Positions 8,268-15,656 of a DNA stretch of 64,000 bases are shown one piece after another; within the stretch, counting starts at the first letter, position 1; each line of letters opens with the position of its first letter. The notes beneath the pieces were generated by a model, which made no database searches, was not told the DNA's origin, and saw only the letters and a program-made list of their open reading frames with translations. Location of the stretch: contig NZ_AUWY01000120.1 of NCBI RefSeq assembly GCF_000447205.1, forward strand, positions 124,001 to 188,000, written 5' to 3'. Made by a program: the position numbers and the translations under genes. The DNA is from Sphingobium ummariense RL-3 (lineage in GTDB: Bacteria; Pseudomonadota; Alphaproteobacteria; Sphingomonadales; Sphingomonadaceae).

Positions 8268-8355
8268 GGGCGGCGCCCATGCGCTGGCGCTGTCCCTTGC
8301 GCCTATGGGGTGACGCGCCCCATATGGCAGGCTATGGGCGGGCGAACCCGCAAGC

Positions 8356-9285
8356 ATGACAGGAGATGAAAGCGTGGCGACCCTGGGATTGAGCGACACC
8401 GAGAAGGCGGCCGTAGAGGCGTTCCGCCGTGACGTGGTGGAGCCTTCGCGCACGCAGCTGGTGATCGTGGACTTCTGGGCCGAATGGTGCGGGCCGTGCA
8501 AGCAGCTTGCCCCGGTGATCGAGAAGGTATGCGCCGAATATGAGCCAAAGGGCGTCAAGCTGGTCAAGGTCAATGTCGACGAGAATGGCTTCATCGCGAG
8601 CCAGTTCCGCGTGCAGTCGATCCCGACCGTCTATGCCGTGTTCCAGGGCCAGCCGGTCGCCGACCTGTCGCAGGCGCGGACTGAAGGGCAGCTGAAGCAG
8701 TATCTGGACCAGATACTGGCGCAGCTGCCGATCGAATCCGATGAGAAGGCCCAGGCGGCCGAGCTGGAACCGTTGATCGCCATGGGCGAGGAGCTGCTGG
8801 CAGGCGGCGAGACCGAGCGCGCCCTTTCGGTGTTCGAGCAGATTGCGGAGATGGCGCCCGACCATGCGGAAGTTGCCGCCGGACGGGCGCGGGCACTGAC
8901 AGCACTGGGGCGGCTGGATGAGGCGGAGGCGGTGCTGAACGCGCTGCCGGCCGAAAGCGCGAAGGGCGCGCAGGTGGACCAGGCGCGCGCGGCGATCGCG
9001 CTGGCGCGCGACGCGAAGCCCGTCGCCGACCTGTCGGGCGTGCAGGCGCGCGTGGCCGCCGACCCCGACGATCATGAGGCGCGTTTCGAACTGGCGGGCG
9101 GGTTGATGGCCAATGGCGACCGTGACGGCGCGGCCGAGGCGCTGCTGGAGATCGTCCGGCGTGACCGGGCGTGGAACGAGGGCGCGGCGCGGGCGCAACT
9201 GCTCAAGATCTTCGAGGCCGTCGGGCTGGAAGATCCGTGGGTGGCGGCGCAGCGGCGCAGGCTGTCGCAGATCCTGTTTTCCTGA
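8356..9285 (+). CDS. Thioredoxin-TPR protein (YbbN/CnoX-like)
   Basis: A 309-residue cytoplasmic protein. An N-terminal thioredoxin domain (about 10-125) has the intact redox site WAEWCGPCK and the cis-proline segment VQSIPTVYAV. A C-terminal tetratricopeptide region (about 135-309) is rich in ALTALGRLDEAEAVL-type helices. This is the layout of YbbN/CnoX co-chaperones, which protect proteins and hand them to GroEL; unlike E. coli YbbN, this one keeps both cysteines, as alphaproteobacterial versions do. It is followed ten bases later by a LON-substrate-domain protein and Trm112, a plausible three-gene operon. Confidence 0.9.
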   Translation: MTGDESVATLGLSDTEKAAVEAFRRDVVEPSRTQLVIVDFWAEWCGPCKQLAPVIEKVCAEYEPKGVKLVKVNVDENGFIASQFRVQSIPTVYAVFQGQPVADLSQARTEGQLKQYLDQILAQLPIESDEKAQAAELEPLIAMGEELLAGGETERALSVFEQIAEMAPDHAEVAAGRARALTALGRLDEAEAVLNALPAESAKGAQVDQARAAIALARDAKPVADLSGVQARVAADPDDHEARFELAGGLMANGDRDGAAEALLEIVRRDRAWNEGAARAQLLKIFEAVGLEDPWVAAQRRRLSQILFS

Positions 9286-9295
9286 CGCGGGCACG

Positions 9296-9907
9296 ATGGC
9301 GCGAGTCTCGATCTTTCCCCTGTCCGGGGCGCTGTTGCTGCCGGGCATGGACCTGCCGCTGCACATTTTCGAGCCGCGCTACCGCGCCCTGATCCATGAC
9401 GCGATGGCGCGCGATCGGCGGATCGGCATGATCCAGCCGCGCGGGGGTGGGCTGACGCCAGCGCTCTACGACATGGGGTGCCTGGGGCATATCGGCCATA
9501 TCGAGGCGTTGGACGACGGGCGGTTCAACATCGTCCTGCGCGGGCTGGCGCGCTTCCGCCTGGTGCGGGAGCTGGACGTCGCAACCGCCTTCCGCCAGAT
9601 CGAGGCGGATGTCGAGGCGGCGCCCGACCCCGACGAGGAGATCCTTTCCGCTGTCGAGCGCGCGGCGCTGGAGCAGGAAGCGCGGCGCTTTGCCGACATG
9701 CTGGGCTATGTGGTCGACTGGACGGCGGTGTCGCGGCTGGACGATGCCTCGCTGGTGAACGGCATCGCGCAGATCGCGCCCTTCGATCCCGCCGCCAAGC
9801 AGACGCTGCTGGAGGCGGACACGCTGCCGGAGCGATCGGAGCGGATCATCCAGCTGATGCAGTTCGCCGGCCGGGCGCAGCGGGATGGCGGGGCGACGCT
9901 GCAATGA
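9296..9907 (+). CDS. LON peptidase substrate-binding domain protein
   Basis: A 203-residue protein consisting of just the Lon N-terminal (LAN/ASCH-like) substrate-binding domain. It starts [29 protein letters not shown] and contains GCLGHI and [17 protein letters not shown]. It has no AAA+ or protease module, so it cannot degrade proteins itself and may be an adaptor or a separate enzyme. ATG at 9296 follows the thioredoxin-TPR gene after ten bases, and its stop overlaps the Trm112 start (ATGA). The order trx-TPR, LON domain, Trm112 is common in alphaproteobacteria as I recall. Confidence 0.9.
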   Translation: MARVSIFPLSGALLLPGMDLPLHIFEPRYRALIHDAMARDRRIGMIQPRGGGLTPALYDMGCLGHIGHIEALDDGRFNIVLRGLARFRLVRELDVATAFRQIEADVEAAPDPDEEILSAVERAALEQEARRFADMLGYVVDWTAVSRLDDASLVNGIAQIAPFDPAAKQTLLEADTLPERSERIIQLMQFAGRAQRDGGATLQ

Positions 9908-10077
9908 AGGCGGTCGACGATCCCTGGCTGATGGCGAAGCTGGTGTGCCCGGTGACGCGGACACCCCTGCGGTATGACGCGGCGGCGCAGGAATTGATAT
10001 CGGAGGCGGCAGGGCTGGCCTATCCGGTGCGGGACGGGACGCCGGTGCTGCTGGTGCGGGAAGCGCGGGCGTTGTGA
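9904..10077 (+). CDS. Trm112 family protein
   Basis: A 57-residue protein of Trm112/YcaR type. The visible pattern is [23 protein letters not shown], then [13 protein letters not shown]. Trm112 proteins in eukaryotes and archaea activate methyltransferases that modify tRNA, rRNA and release factors; the bacterial role is less clear. Only one cysteine is visible (LVCPVT), so the zinc site of the eukaryotic form is absent, as in many bacterial copies. Its ATG overlaps the stop of the LON-domain gene. Confidence 0.88.
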   Translation: MKAVDDPWLMAKLVCPVTRTPLRYDAAAQELISEAAGLAYPVRDGTPVLLVREARAL

Positions 10078-10094
10078 GGCGAGGGGCGAAATGC

Positions 10095-10164
10095 CCACCC
10101 CGCTGCGGCTAGCTTCGCCTTCGGCTCAGCAAGGCTCGCTGCCCCTCCCGCAAGCGGGAGGGGG
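10095..10164. repeat. Dispersed intergenic repeat with CCCCTCCCGC/GCGGGAGGGG hairpin
   Basis: The gap between convergent genes holds a Gly/Cys-like GC-rich segment ending in a 10-base perfect inverted repeat: 10142-10151 pairs with 10154-10163 around AA. I recognise this kind of element as a dispersed intergenic repeat in sphingomonads, but copy number cannot be checked here. It could double as a bidirectional terminator for the Trm112 and RidA genes. Confidence 0.5.
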
Positions 10165-10178
10165 GAAATTCGGGTCGT

Positions 10179-10607
10179 TCACTTGAACGCGGCGATGCAT
10201 TCCACTTCGAGCGGGGCGCCCATGGCGAGGCCATCGGCGCCGAAGGCGCTGCGGGCGGGCAGGCGCTTGCCGTCGAAATAGGGGACATAGACCGCATTGA
10301 AGCGGGGCCAGTCGGTCATGTCGTCCAGCATCACCGTGCATTTGACGACGTTGCCGAAGTCGAGGCCGTTGTCCTTCAGGATCTTGCCGATCGAATCCAT
10401 CGAGGCGCGGACGGCGGCGTCGAAGCCTTCCTTGTGCGGGTCCATGCCCTGCGGCACCTGGCCGATCTGGCCCGACATGTAGAGCATGTCGCCCACGCGC
10501 ACGGAGGGGGAGAAGGGCAGCTTCGCGGGCATCGCCTGCTGTGCGTGGGCCGGCGTGGTGGCGAGGCCGAGCAGCAGGGCGGCGGCAGCGATCGGGGTCT
10601 TCTTCAT
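10179..10607 (-). CDS. Exported RidA family protein (second copy)
   Basis: A 142-residue RidA/YjgF-type protein with a clear Sec signal peptide (MKKTPIAAAALLLGLATTPAHAQQ). RidA proteins hydrolyse reactive enamine/imine products of PLP enzymes or flavin amine oxidases to ketone plus ammonia. The fold markers are visible (VRVGDMLYMSGQIGQVPQG, NVVKCTVMLDDM, LEVECIAAF), and the catalytic arginine is present in PARSAFG. It is the last gene of the seven-gene minus-strand cluster, 22 bases after a Tat-exported class V PLP enzyme. ATG at 10607 is chosen because it starts the signal peptide. Confidence 0.9.
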   Translation of the reverse strand: MKKTPIAAAALLLGLATTPAHAQQAMPAKLPFSPSVRVGDMLYMSGQIGQVPQGMDPHKEGFDAAVRASMDSIGKILKDNGLDFGNVVKCTVMLDDMTDWPRFNAVYVPYFDGKRLPARSAFGADGLAMGAPLEVECIAAFK

Positions 10608-10629
10608 CGGATTGTCTCTCCTTGGTGGG

Positions 10630-11886
10630 TCAGGCGCGCGGCAGCGCGGCGAGCAGGCGGTCCACATCCTTCGCATCGTTGAAGACGGAGGGCGAGATGC
10701 GGAAATGATGGTCGTGCAGCGCGATCCGGACCTGCGCTTTCGCCAGCGGTTCGGCAAGGCGCTGCTGCGCGCTGGGCAGGACGCAGCTGAGGATCGGCGC
10801 GCCGCTGTCCGATGGGGTGACGATGGCGTAGCCCTTTGCCGCCAGTCCTTCGCGGAACTGGCCGATCAACGTCTGGGCATGGGCCTGGATCGCGGCCGGA
10901 CCGATCCGTTCGATATAGCCGAGCGAATGGTCGAGCTGGGCGATAACCGATTGCGCATAGGTGCCCGTCGCGAAATGACCGATGGCGCCGGGACGGCTGC
11001 TGTAGCTGACGGGACCGGGGCCGGGCGGATCGAGCGGATAGACATGGGTTTCGGGCGGCGACAGGCCGATGCCGGGCGGCGCGCCGGGCGCGGCGAAGCC
11101 ATAATAGCCATATTCGGTGCGCGGCAGCCGGTCCGCCACGTCGCGGCGGACATAGAGAAAGCCGAGGCCGAAATCCCCCATCAGCCATTTGTAGCTGGCG
11201 CCGGCAGCGAAATCGACGCCGCTGCCATGCAGGTCCACCGGCATCGCACCCGCGGCGTGGATGATGTCGGCATAGACCAGCGCGCCGGCCTTATGCGCGA
11301 GATCACACACCGCCTTCAGGTCGTGGCGGAAGCCGTTATAGGTAGAGACCAGCGACAGGCAGACGAGCTTCGTGCCGGGCACGATCGCTTTGGCCATGTC
11401 CTCCATCGCGATGCGGTTGTCGCGCGCCTGGACCCAGGCGACATCGACGCCCTGCTTCGCCATTTCCATGTACATGGGGAAGGCGGCATAGAAATGGAGC
11501 GTGTCGGTGACGATCCGGCCGCCCGCGTGGGGAAAGCCCATGACGCGCAGCACGGCCTGTTCGCCCATGGTGGTGCTCTGAGTCCAGGTGATCTCGTCCG
11601 GGTCGGCATTTACCAGCCGGGCGAAGCGGGCGATGACGGCGGTGCGGTCGACCGGTGGGCGCGCGGCGGCCACGGGATCGAGCGTGCGGCCGGCGAGATA
11701 GGCATCGACGGCGGCGCGGGCGCCCAGGCTGACCGGATGGGTGGCGGCGTTGTCGAAATAGGCCACCGGCGAGGCGGCGAAGCTGGCCTTGTCGGGAAGG
11801 AGGCCGGCGGGCGTCGCGCGCGCCGCCTGTGCCGCGAGCGGAACGGCCAGCGCCGCGCCCAGCGCTTCGCGGCGGCTGAGCGTCAT
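10630..11886 (-). CDS. Tat-exported class V aminotransferase-fold PLP enzyme
   Basis: A 418-residue PLP enzyme of the class V aminotransferase/cysteine-desulfurase fold. It opens with a Tat-type signal (MTLSRREALGAALAVPLAAQ). The fold begins at VAYFDNAATHPVSLGARAAV; the cofactor aspartate lies in YADIIHAAG (near 207), and the Schiff-base lysine is probably Lys233 in GASYKWLMGDFG. The reaction is unknown: relatives include isopenicillin-N-epimerase-like proteins, desulfurases, lyases and epimerases. It overlaps the preceding HisC-like gene by four bases (ATGA), so both exported PLP enzymes are made together. Export via Tat fits an enzyme that folds around PLP before leaving the cytoplasm. Confidence 0.88.
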   Translation of the reverse strand: MTLSRREALGAALAVPLAAQAARATPAGLLPDKASFAASPVAYFDNAATHPVSLGARAAVDAYLAGRTLDPVAAARPPVDRTAVIARFARLVNADPDEITWTQSTTMGEQAVLRVMGFPHAGGRIVTDTLHFYAAFPMYMEMAKQGVDVAWVQARDNRIAMEDMAKAIVPGTKLVCLSLVSTYNGFRHDLKAVCDLAHKAGALVYADIIHAAGAMPVDLHGSGVDFAAGASYKWLMGDFGLGFLYVRRDVADRLPRTEYGYYGFAAPGAPPGIGLSPPETHVYPLDPPGPGPVSYSSRPGAIGHFATGTYAQSVIAQLDHSLGYIERIGPAAIQAHAQTLIGQFREGLAAKGYAIVTPSDSGAPILSCVLPSAQQRLAEPLAKAQVRIALHDHHFRISPSVFNDAKDVDRLLAALPRA

Positions 11887-13025
11887 GCCAGGACCTTGAG
11901 GAAGGCGGTCTTGAAAGCCTGCATTTCCTGCGGCGTGCCGAAGGAGACGCGGACCCAGTCCTCCATATGCTTGCGCGGGCCGCCGATGAAGACGCCTTCC
12001 TTCGCCAGCGCGGCGGTGACGTCTGCGCCCGGGCGGCCGACATGGATCATCGCGAAGCTCGCCTGCGAGGGAAGGTAGCGCATCCCCTTCGCATCCAGCC
12101 AGGCGAAGAGGTCGTCGCGCACTGCCCTGTTATAGGCCTTGCGCTGGGGGACGAGATCGCTGTCGAGCAGGCTTGCTTCGGCCGCGACGACGGCGGGCAT
12201 CGGCGTGATGTTGACGCCATAGTCGGCCATGCCGTCGAGCAGATCCTTGCGCGCGGCGATCAACCCGCAGCGCAGGCCGGCAAGGCCGTAGATCTTCGAG
12301 AAGGTGCGCGCGACGAGCACGTCCGCGCCCTTCGCCACGAGGTCGAGGCAGCTCTGCGCATCGCTGAACTGGATATAGGCCTCGTCGATCAGCAGCACCG
12401 ATCCGGCCGGCTTGTGGGCGAGCAGCCATTCGATGTCGGCGCGGGAGGTGACGAGGCCGGTCGGGTTGTTGGGGTTGCAGAGATAATAAACGCCCGCGTT
12501 CGGCGCGGCGGCGAGCAGCTTGCGCACGTCGACCGCATAGTCGCCGCCGAGCGGTAGGGTGACGGCGCGAGTCACGCACTGGTCGGACCTGCCGATGAAG
12601 CCGCTGTCGAAGGTGGGTTCGAACCAGGCGATCGGGCGGTCCTTCGACGAATAGGCGAGCGCGACCGAGCGCAGCGGCATGTAGGAGCCGGGATGGACCT
12701 GCACCTGGTCGGGCGAAAGGCCATTCTGCCGCGCGAACAGGCTTTCGAGTTTGGTGGCGAACGCCATCCCGTAGCGGCCGGAGAGCTTTTCGAGGCCAGC
12801 CAGCGCCTGCCGCGCGGCCGGGCAGGGGCCGAGCGGGTTCTCGTTGGAATTGATGTAGACGGCGTCGGTCAGGGTGGCGACCATGCCGGCGGGATCGTCC
12901 GGCAGGGCGACCTTGCGCCCTCGCTGCGCGACGGCGGGGGCCGCGCCCGCGAGTGCGGAGGCGGCGAGGGCGCCGCGCATCAGCATGCGGCGGGAGAGGA
13001 TGGCGCTTTCCGGCACTTCGGTCAT
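11883..13025 (-). CDS. Tat-exported aminotransferase (histidinol-phosphate aminotransferase-like)
   Basis: A 380-residue fold-type I aminotransferase of the HisC-like branch. It has a Tat-type N-terminus (SRRMLMRG at 11-18, then a hydrophobic stretch to about 33). Visible landmarks are NSNENPLGPCP (substrate end), CNPNNPTG (183-190), DEAY (214-217, the cofactor aspartate) and the PLP lysine Lys244 in TFSKIYGLAGLRCG. Cytoplasmic HisC enzymes make histidine, but a Tat-exported copy beside an amine oxidase and RidA points to amino-acid or amine catabolism in the periplasm. It lies 25 bases after the cytochrome c gene. Confidence 0.88.
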   Translation of the reverse strand: MTEVPESAILSRRMLMRGALAASALAGAAPAVAQRGRKVALPDDPAGMVATLTDAVYINSNENPLGPCPAARQALAGLEKLSGRYGMAFATKLESLFARQNGLSPDQVQVHPGSYMPLRSVALAYSSKDRPIAWFEPTFDSGFIGRSDQCVTRAVTLPLGGDYAVDVRKLLAAAPNAGVYYLCNPNNPTGLVTSRADIEWLLAHKPAGSVLLIDEAYIQFSDAQSCLDLVAKGADVLVARTFSKIYGLAGLRCGLIAARKDLLDGMADYGVNITPMPAVVAAEASLLDSDLVPQRKAYNRAVRDDLFAWLDAKGMRYLPSQASFAMIHVGRPGADVTAALAKEGVFIGGPRKHMEDWVRVSFGTPQEMQAFKTAFLKVLA

Positions 13026-13050
13026 GGCACGCTCCTGCTGGGACTGGGTG

Positions 13051-13437
13051 TCAGGGCTTCCCGAGGCGCTTCACGTCGGCCTCGGTCACCGGCTGGGGAT
13101 AGGCGTTGCCGAAATTGGTGCGGACATAGGTGATGACGGCGGCCATTTGCGCCGGGGTCAGGATGTCGTCCATCGGCGGCATCGCACCCTTGCCCTTGGC
13201 AAGCACGCCGATCGGATAGGCGGGATCGGCCAGATTGGCGTCCTTGGCAAGCGCGGGAATGGCGCCTGTGCCCCGGGCGTCGGGCAGGTGGCATGCGGCG
13301 CAGATCTCCTTGAAGATCTTTCCGCCTTCCGCCGTGTTGTTCTTCGCCTGCATGCTGCCCGGCATGTCCTGCGCCGAGGCGATGAACGGCAAGGCCAGCA
13401 TCGCGAGCGGCGGCAGGAGCAAGAGGCCACGCCTCAT
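13051..13437 (-). CDS. Small periplasmic class I cytochrome c
   Basis: A 128-residue c-type cytochrome with a Sec signal (MRRGLLLLPPLAMLALPFIASAQ). The haem site is CAACH at 46-50, and the axial methionine is probably in KGAMPPM near 86. The TYVRTNFGN segment is typical of short class I cytochromes that accept electrons from periplasmic dehydrogenases. Its start codon overlaps the stop of the flavin amine oxidase gene (ATGA), which makes it the obvious electron acceptor for that enzyme. ATG at 13437 is chosen as the start of the signal peptide; no other start in frame gives one. Confidence 0.9.
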   Translation of the reverse strand: MRRGLLLLPPLAMLALPFIASAQDMPGSMQAKNNTAEGGKIFKEICAACHLPDARGTGAIPALAKDANLADPAYPIGVLAKGKGAMPPMDDILTPAQMAAVITYVRTNFGNAYPQPVTEADVKRLGKP

Positions 13438-15020
13438 GCCGCGCTCGCGCGCTTGTGGATCTGGGCGATGGCGTCGAGGCCCGAGAGCATCGACCCTTCC
13501 ATCCAACCGCCATAATAGCTGGCATGTTCGCCCGCCAGCACGACCCGGCCGTCGAGGGCGACGAGGTTCTGGTAATGCGCCGCGCGGTTCTCCTCGCTCC
13601 AGCGCGAGGTGCAGCCCAGGATCCACGGCACGCGGGTCCAGGGGACCGACACGCCGCTCAGATATTCCTTGCGATATTGCGGGTGGAAGACCTCGCCCTG
13701 CTTCAGCGCCGCCTCGATCCGCTCGGCCGGGGTCATGCCGGCAAGCTGGAAGGCGCCCGCCCCGCTGGTGAAGGCGCCCAGCAGCACGGCGGGGCCGTTG
13801 GAGAAGAAGCGATCATTGGGATAGGACAGCTGGCCGATCGCCTGATCGGTGAAGCTGTGGCCGCCATAGATGGCATCGTCCTCCTCCCAGAAGCGGCGCT
13901 TGAATTCCAGGCCCATCTTGATGTGACCGGCATAGGGCACCGCCTTCATCGCGGCGGCGAGCTTCGGCCCGACCTGCATCTCCACCTGGCGGATGATCGA
14001 CAGCGGAATGGTGCACACACACCAGTCGGCGCTGACCGTGTTCACCTTGCCGGAGGGGACGTCCTGATAGCTGACGGTCACGCCCTTGCCGTTCTGGGCG
14101 ACCTTCGTGACCTTTGCATTATAGGTGATGGACTTGCCGACATGCTTGGCGAAGGCCTTGCCGATCATGTCCATGCCGCCCACCGGCTGGAACATCGTCG
14201 TCTGCATCACATAGTTGAAATAGAAGGACATCGCCGTCCACACTTGCGGCGAGAACACGTCCGACAGCTTGGCGATCTGCGAGGGCGTGGGCGCGCCGTT
14301 GATGCCGCCGCCGGGCGGCCGGTCATAGCCGCGCTGCGAGGACACGTGGACGCTGCTGGTATAGGCCATGTTCGCGTCGAGCAGGCCCCAGTTCCGCAAC
14401 GCCTCCAGCAGCTTTTCCTTGTCCTCCGCCGTCACGCTCTGGTCCAGCGCACCGGCGCCCAGCGCCTTGGCCAGAAGTTCCGACGTGTGGCCCTTGAAGT
14501 CGACGGCGACTTCCCGATAGCGCATCGGCTTGCCGCCGAAGGCGTCCGACGAATGGATGAAGCCATTGTGATTGAGCTGGATGAACGGTTCCAGCGCGAC
14601 GCCGAATTGGCGGCAATAATGCAGCAGGCACTTATGATGGTGCGGGATGCGCCAGGGACCGGGATTGACATAGTTGCCGGGCGCGAATGTCACCTTCTGC
14701 ACCGTGCCGTCGCTTTCGGTGAAGCTGTCGCCGCCGCGCAACGAATAATTGCGCCCGCCTGGCCGGTCCTGGAATTCCAGGATCTTCACGCTGTAGCCGG
14801 CCTTCTCCAGCTCATAGGCAGCGACCATCCCAGCGAGGCCCGCGCCCAGCACTACGACCGAGGCACCCGGTTTTGCGCCCGACAGGACGGGCGGACCGGT
14901 GAACTGGGTTTCGGCGGCATGGCCGAGCGCGGTCATCGCCTGGTACATGGCGGCGGCGCCCCCCATCCTGCCGATGAGGGTCAGCAGCTGGCGGCGGCTG
15001 GGTTGCGTGACGTCGTTCAT
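13434..15020 (-). CDS. Tat-exported flavin monoamine oxidase family enzyme
   Basis: A 528-residue FAD enzyme of the monoamine oxidase/L-amino-acid oxidase family. The Tat signal is SRRQLLTLIGRMGG (8-21). The FAD dinucleotide fold is VVVLGAGLAGMVAAYELEKAG (about 55-75), with the ribose-binding Glu and RPGGR at 82-90. The C-terminal FAD-binding segment is near RVVLAGEHASYYGGWMEGSMLSGLDA. The enzyme should oxidise an amine or amino acid to an imine. Its coupling with a cytochrome c gene suggests it is a dehydrogenase passing electrons to cytochrome c rather than to oxygen, as known for NicA2 with CycN in Pseudomonas nicotine degradation. The substrate is unknown. Confidence 0.92.
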   Translation of the reverse strand: MNDVTQPSRRQLLTLIGRMGGAAAMYQAMTALGHAAETQFTGPPVLSGAKPGASVVVLGAGLAGMVAAYELEKAGYSVKILEFQDRPGGRNYSLRGGDSFTESDGTVQKVTFAPGNYVNPGPWRIPHHHKCLLHYCRQFGVALEPFIQLNHNGFIHSSDAFGGKPMRYREVAVDFKGHTSELLAKALGAGALDQSVTAEDKEKLLEALRNWGLLDANMAYTSSVHVSSQRGYDRPPGGGINGAPTPSQIAKLSDVFSPQVWTAMSFYFNYVMQTTMFQPVGGMDMIGKAFAKHVGKSITYNAKVTKVAQNGKGVTVSYQDVPSGKVNTVSADWCVCTIPLSIIRQVEMQVGPKLAAAMKAVPYAGHIKMGLEFKRRFWEEDDAIYGGHSFTDQAIGQLSYPNDRFFSNGPAVLLGAFTSGAGAFQLAGMTPAERIEAALKQGEVFHPQYRKEYLSGVSVPWTRVPWILGCTSRWSEENRAAHYQNLVALDGRVVLAGEHASYYGGWMEGSMLSGLDAIAQIHKRASAA

Positions 15021-15099
15021 GGTCCACCCTGTTGCAGGACGGGCGAAGACTGCGCGGCAGGGGTTTCGCCCCCGATCCCCTGCCGCGGGGCGCCGGTTC

Positions 15100-15588
15100 C
15101 TACGGCGCCTTGGCTGCGATCGCCTCGATCTCCACCAGTTGCTGCGGACGCGCGAGCGCCGCGATCTGGAAGGCGGAGCGGGTGGGCAGATTGGGCTGAT
15201 CGGCGGTGCCGAAAAATTTCTTGTAGGCGCGGGTCAGCCCGTCCCGGTCCATCTTGCCACCGTTTTTGGGATCACCGACCAGGAAAACGGTGAGCTTGAT
15301 GACGTCGCCCATGCCGAGGCCCATCTCGGCGAGCTGTGCCTTCATCTTGGTGAGGATGCTGAAGGTCTGTGTCTCCGTATCGCCATAGGCGTCGGGGCTT
15401 TCGGTGTCGGCCGGACTGACGGGCGAGGCGGTGGCGCCCGACAGATAGTAGAAGGTGCTGCCCGGCGGCACGATGGCCGCGCTGGCGATCATCGCGCCAG
15501 GCGCCTGCCTGTGCTCGACGCCTGCCGCGTGGGCGGGGGTGGCAGACAACGCCAGCAGGACGGACAGGGTGGCAAGTGCGTGCTTCAT
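15100..15588 (-). CDS. Exported RidA family protein (first copy)
   Basis: A 162-residue RidA-type protein with a Sec signal (MKHALATLSVLLALSATPAHAAG). The RidA core is seen in STFYYLSGATASPVSP, MGDVIKLTVFLVGDP and the C-terminal LVEIEAIAAKAP, with the catalytic Arg in LPTRSAFQIAAL. The insert around SPADTESPDAYGDTETQTFSIL is typical of a RidA subgroup with a longer first half. It lies between the TonB receptor and the flavin oxidase and probably hydrolyses the oxidase's imine product. The two RidA copies of the cluster differ clearly, so they are not a recent duplication. Confidence 0.9.
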   Translation of the reverse strand: MKHALATLSVLLALSATPAHAAGVEHRQAPGAMIASAAIVPPGSTFYYLSGATASPVSPADTESPDAYGDTETQTFSILTKMKAQLAEMGLGMGDVIKLTVFLVGDPKNGGKMDRDGLTRAYKKFFGTADQPNLPTRSAFQIAALARPQQLVEIEAIAAKAP

Positions 15589-15656
15589 ATCGCGATCCTT
15601 ATCCGCTGAAGGAAAAAGGGCCGGCCCATGCGGACCGGCCCCCCTTCGTGACCTCG

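Noticed and set aside
11883-13025. The HisC-like gene as the histidine-pathway enzyme
   Set aside because: It has a Tat signal and sits in the exported oxidation cluster without other his genes, so a cytoplasmic role in histidine synthesis is unlikely.
13455-15293. A 612-codon plus-strand frame across the flavin oxidase
   Set aside because: Antisense to a clear FAD enzyme with all motifs; the translation has no family pattern.
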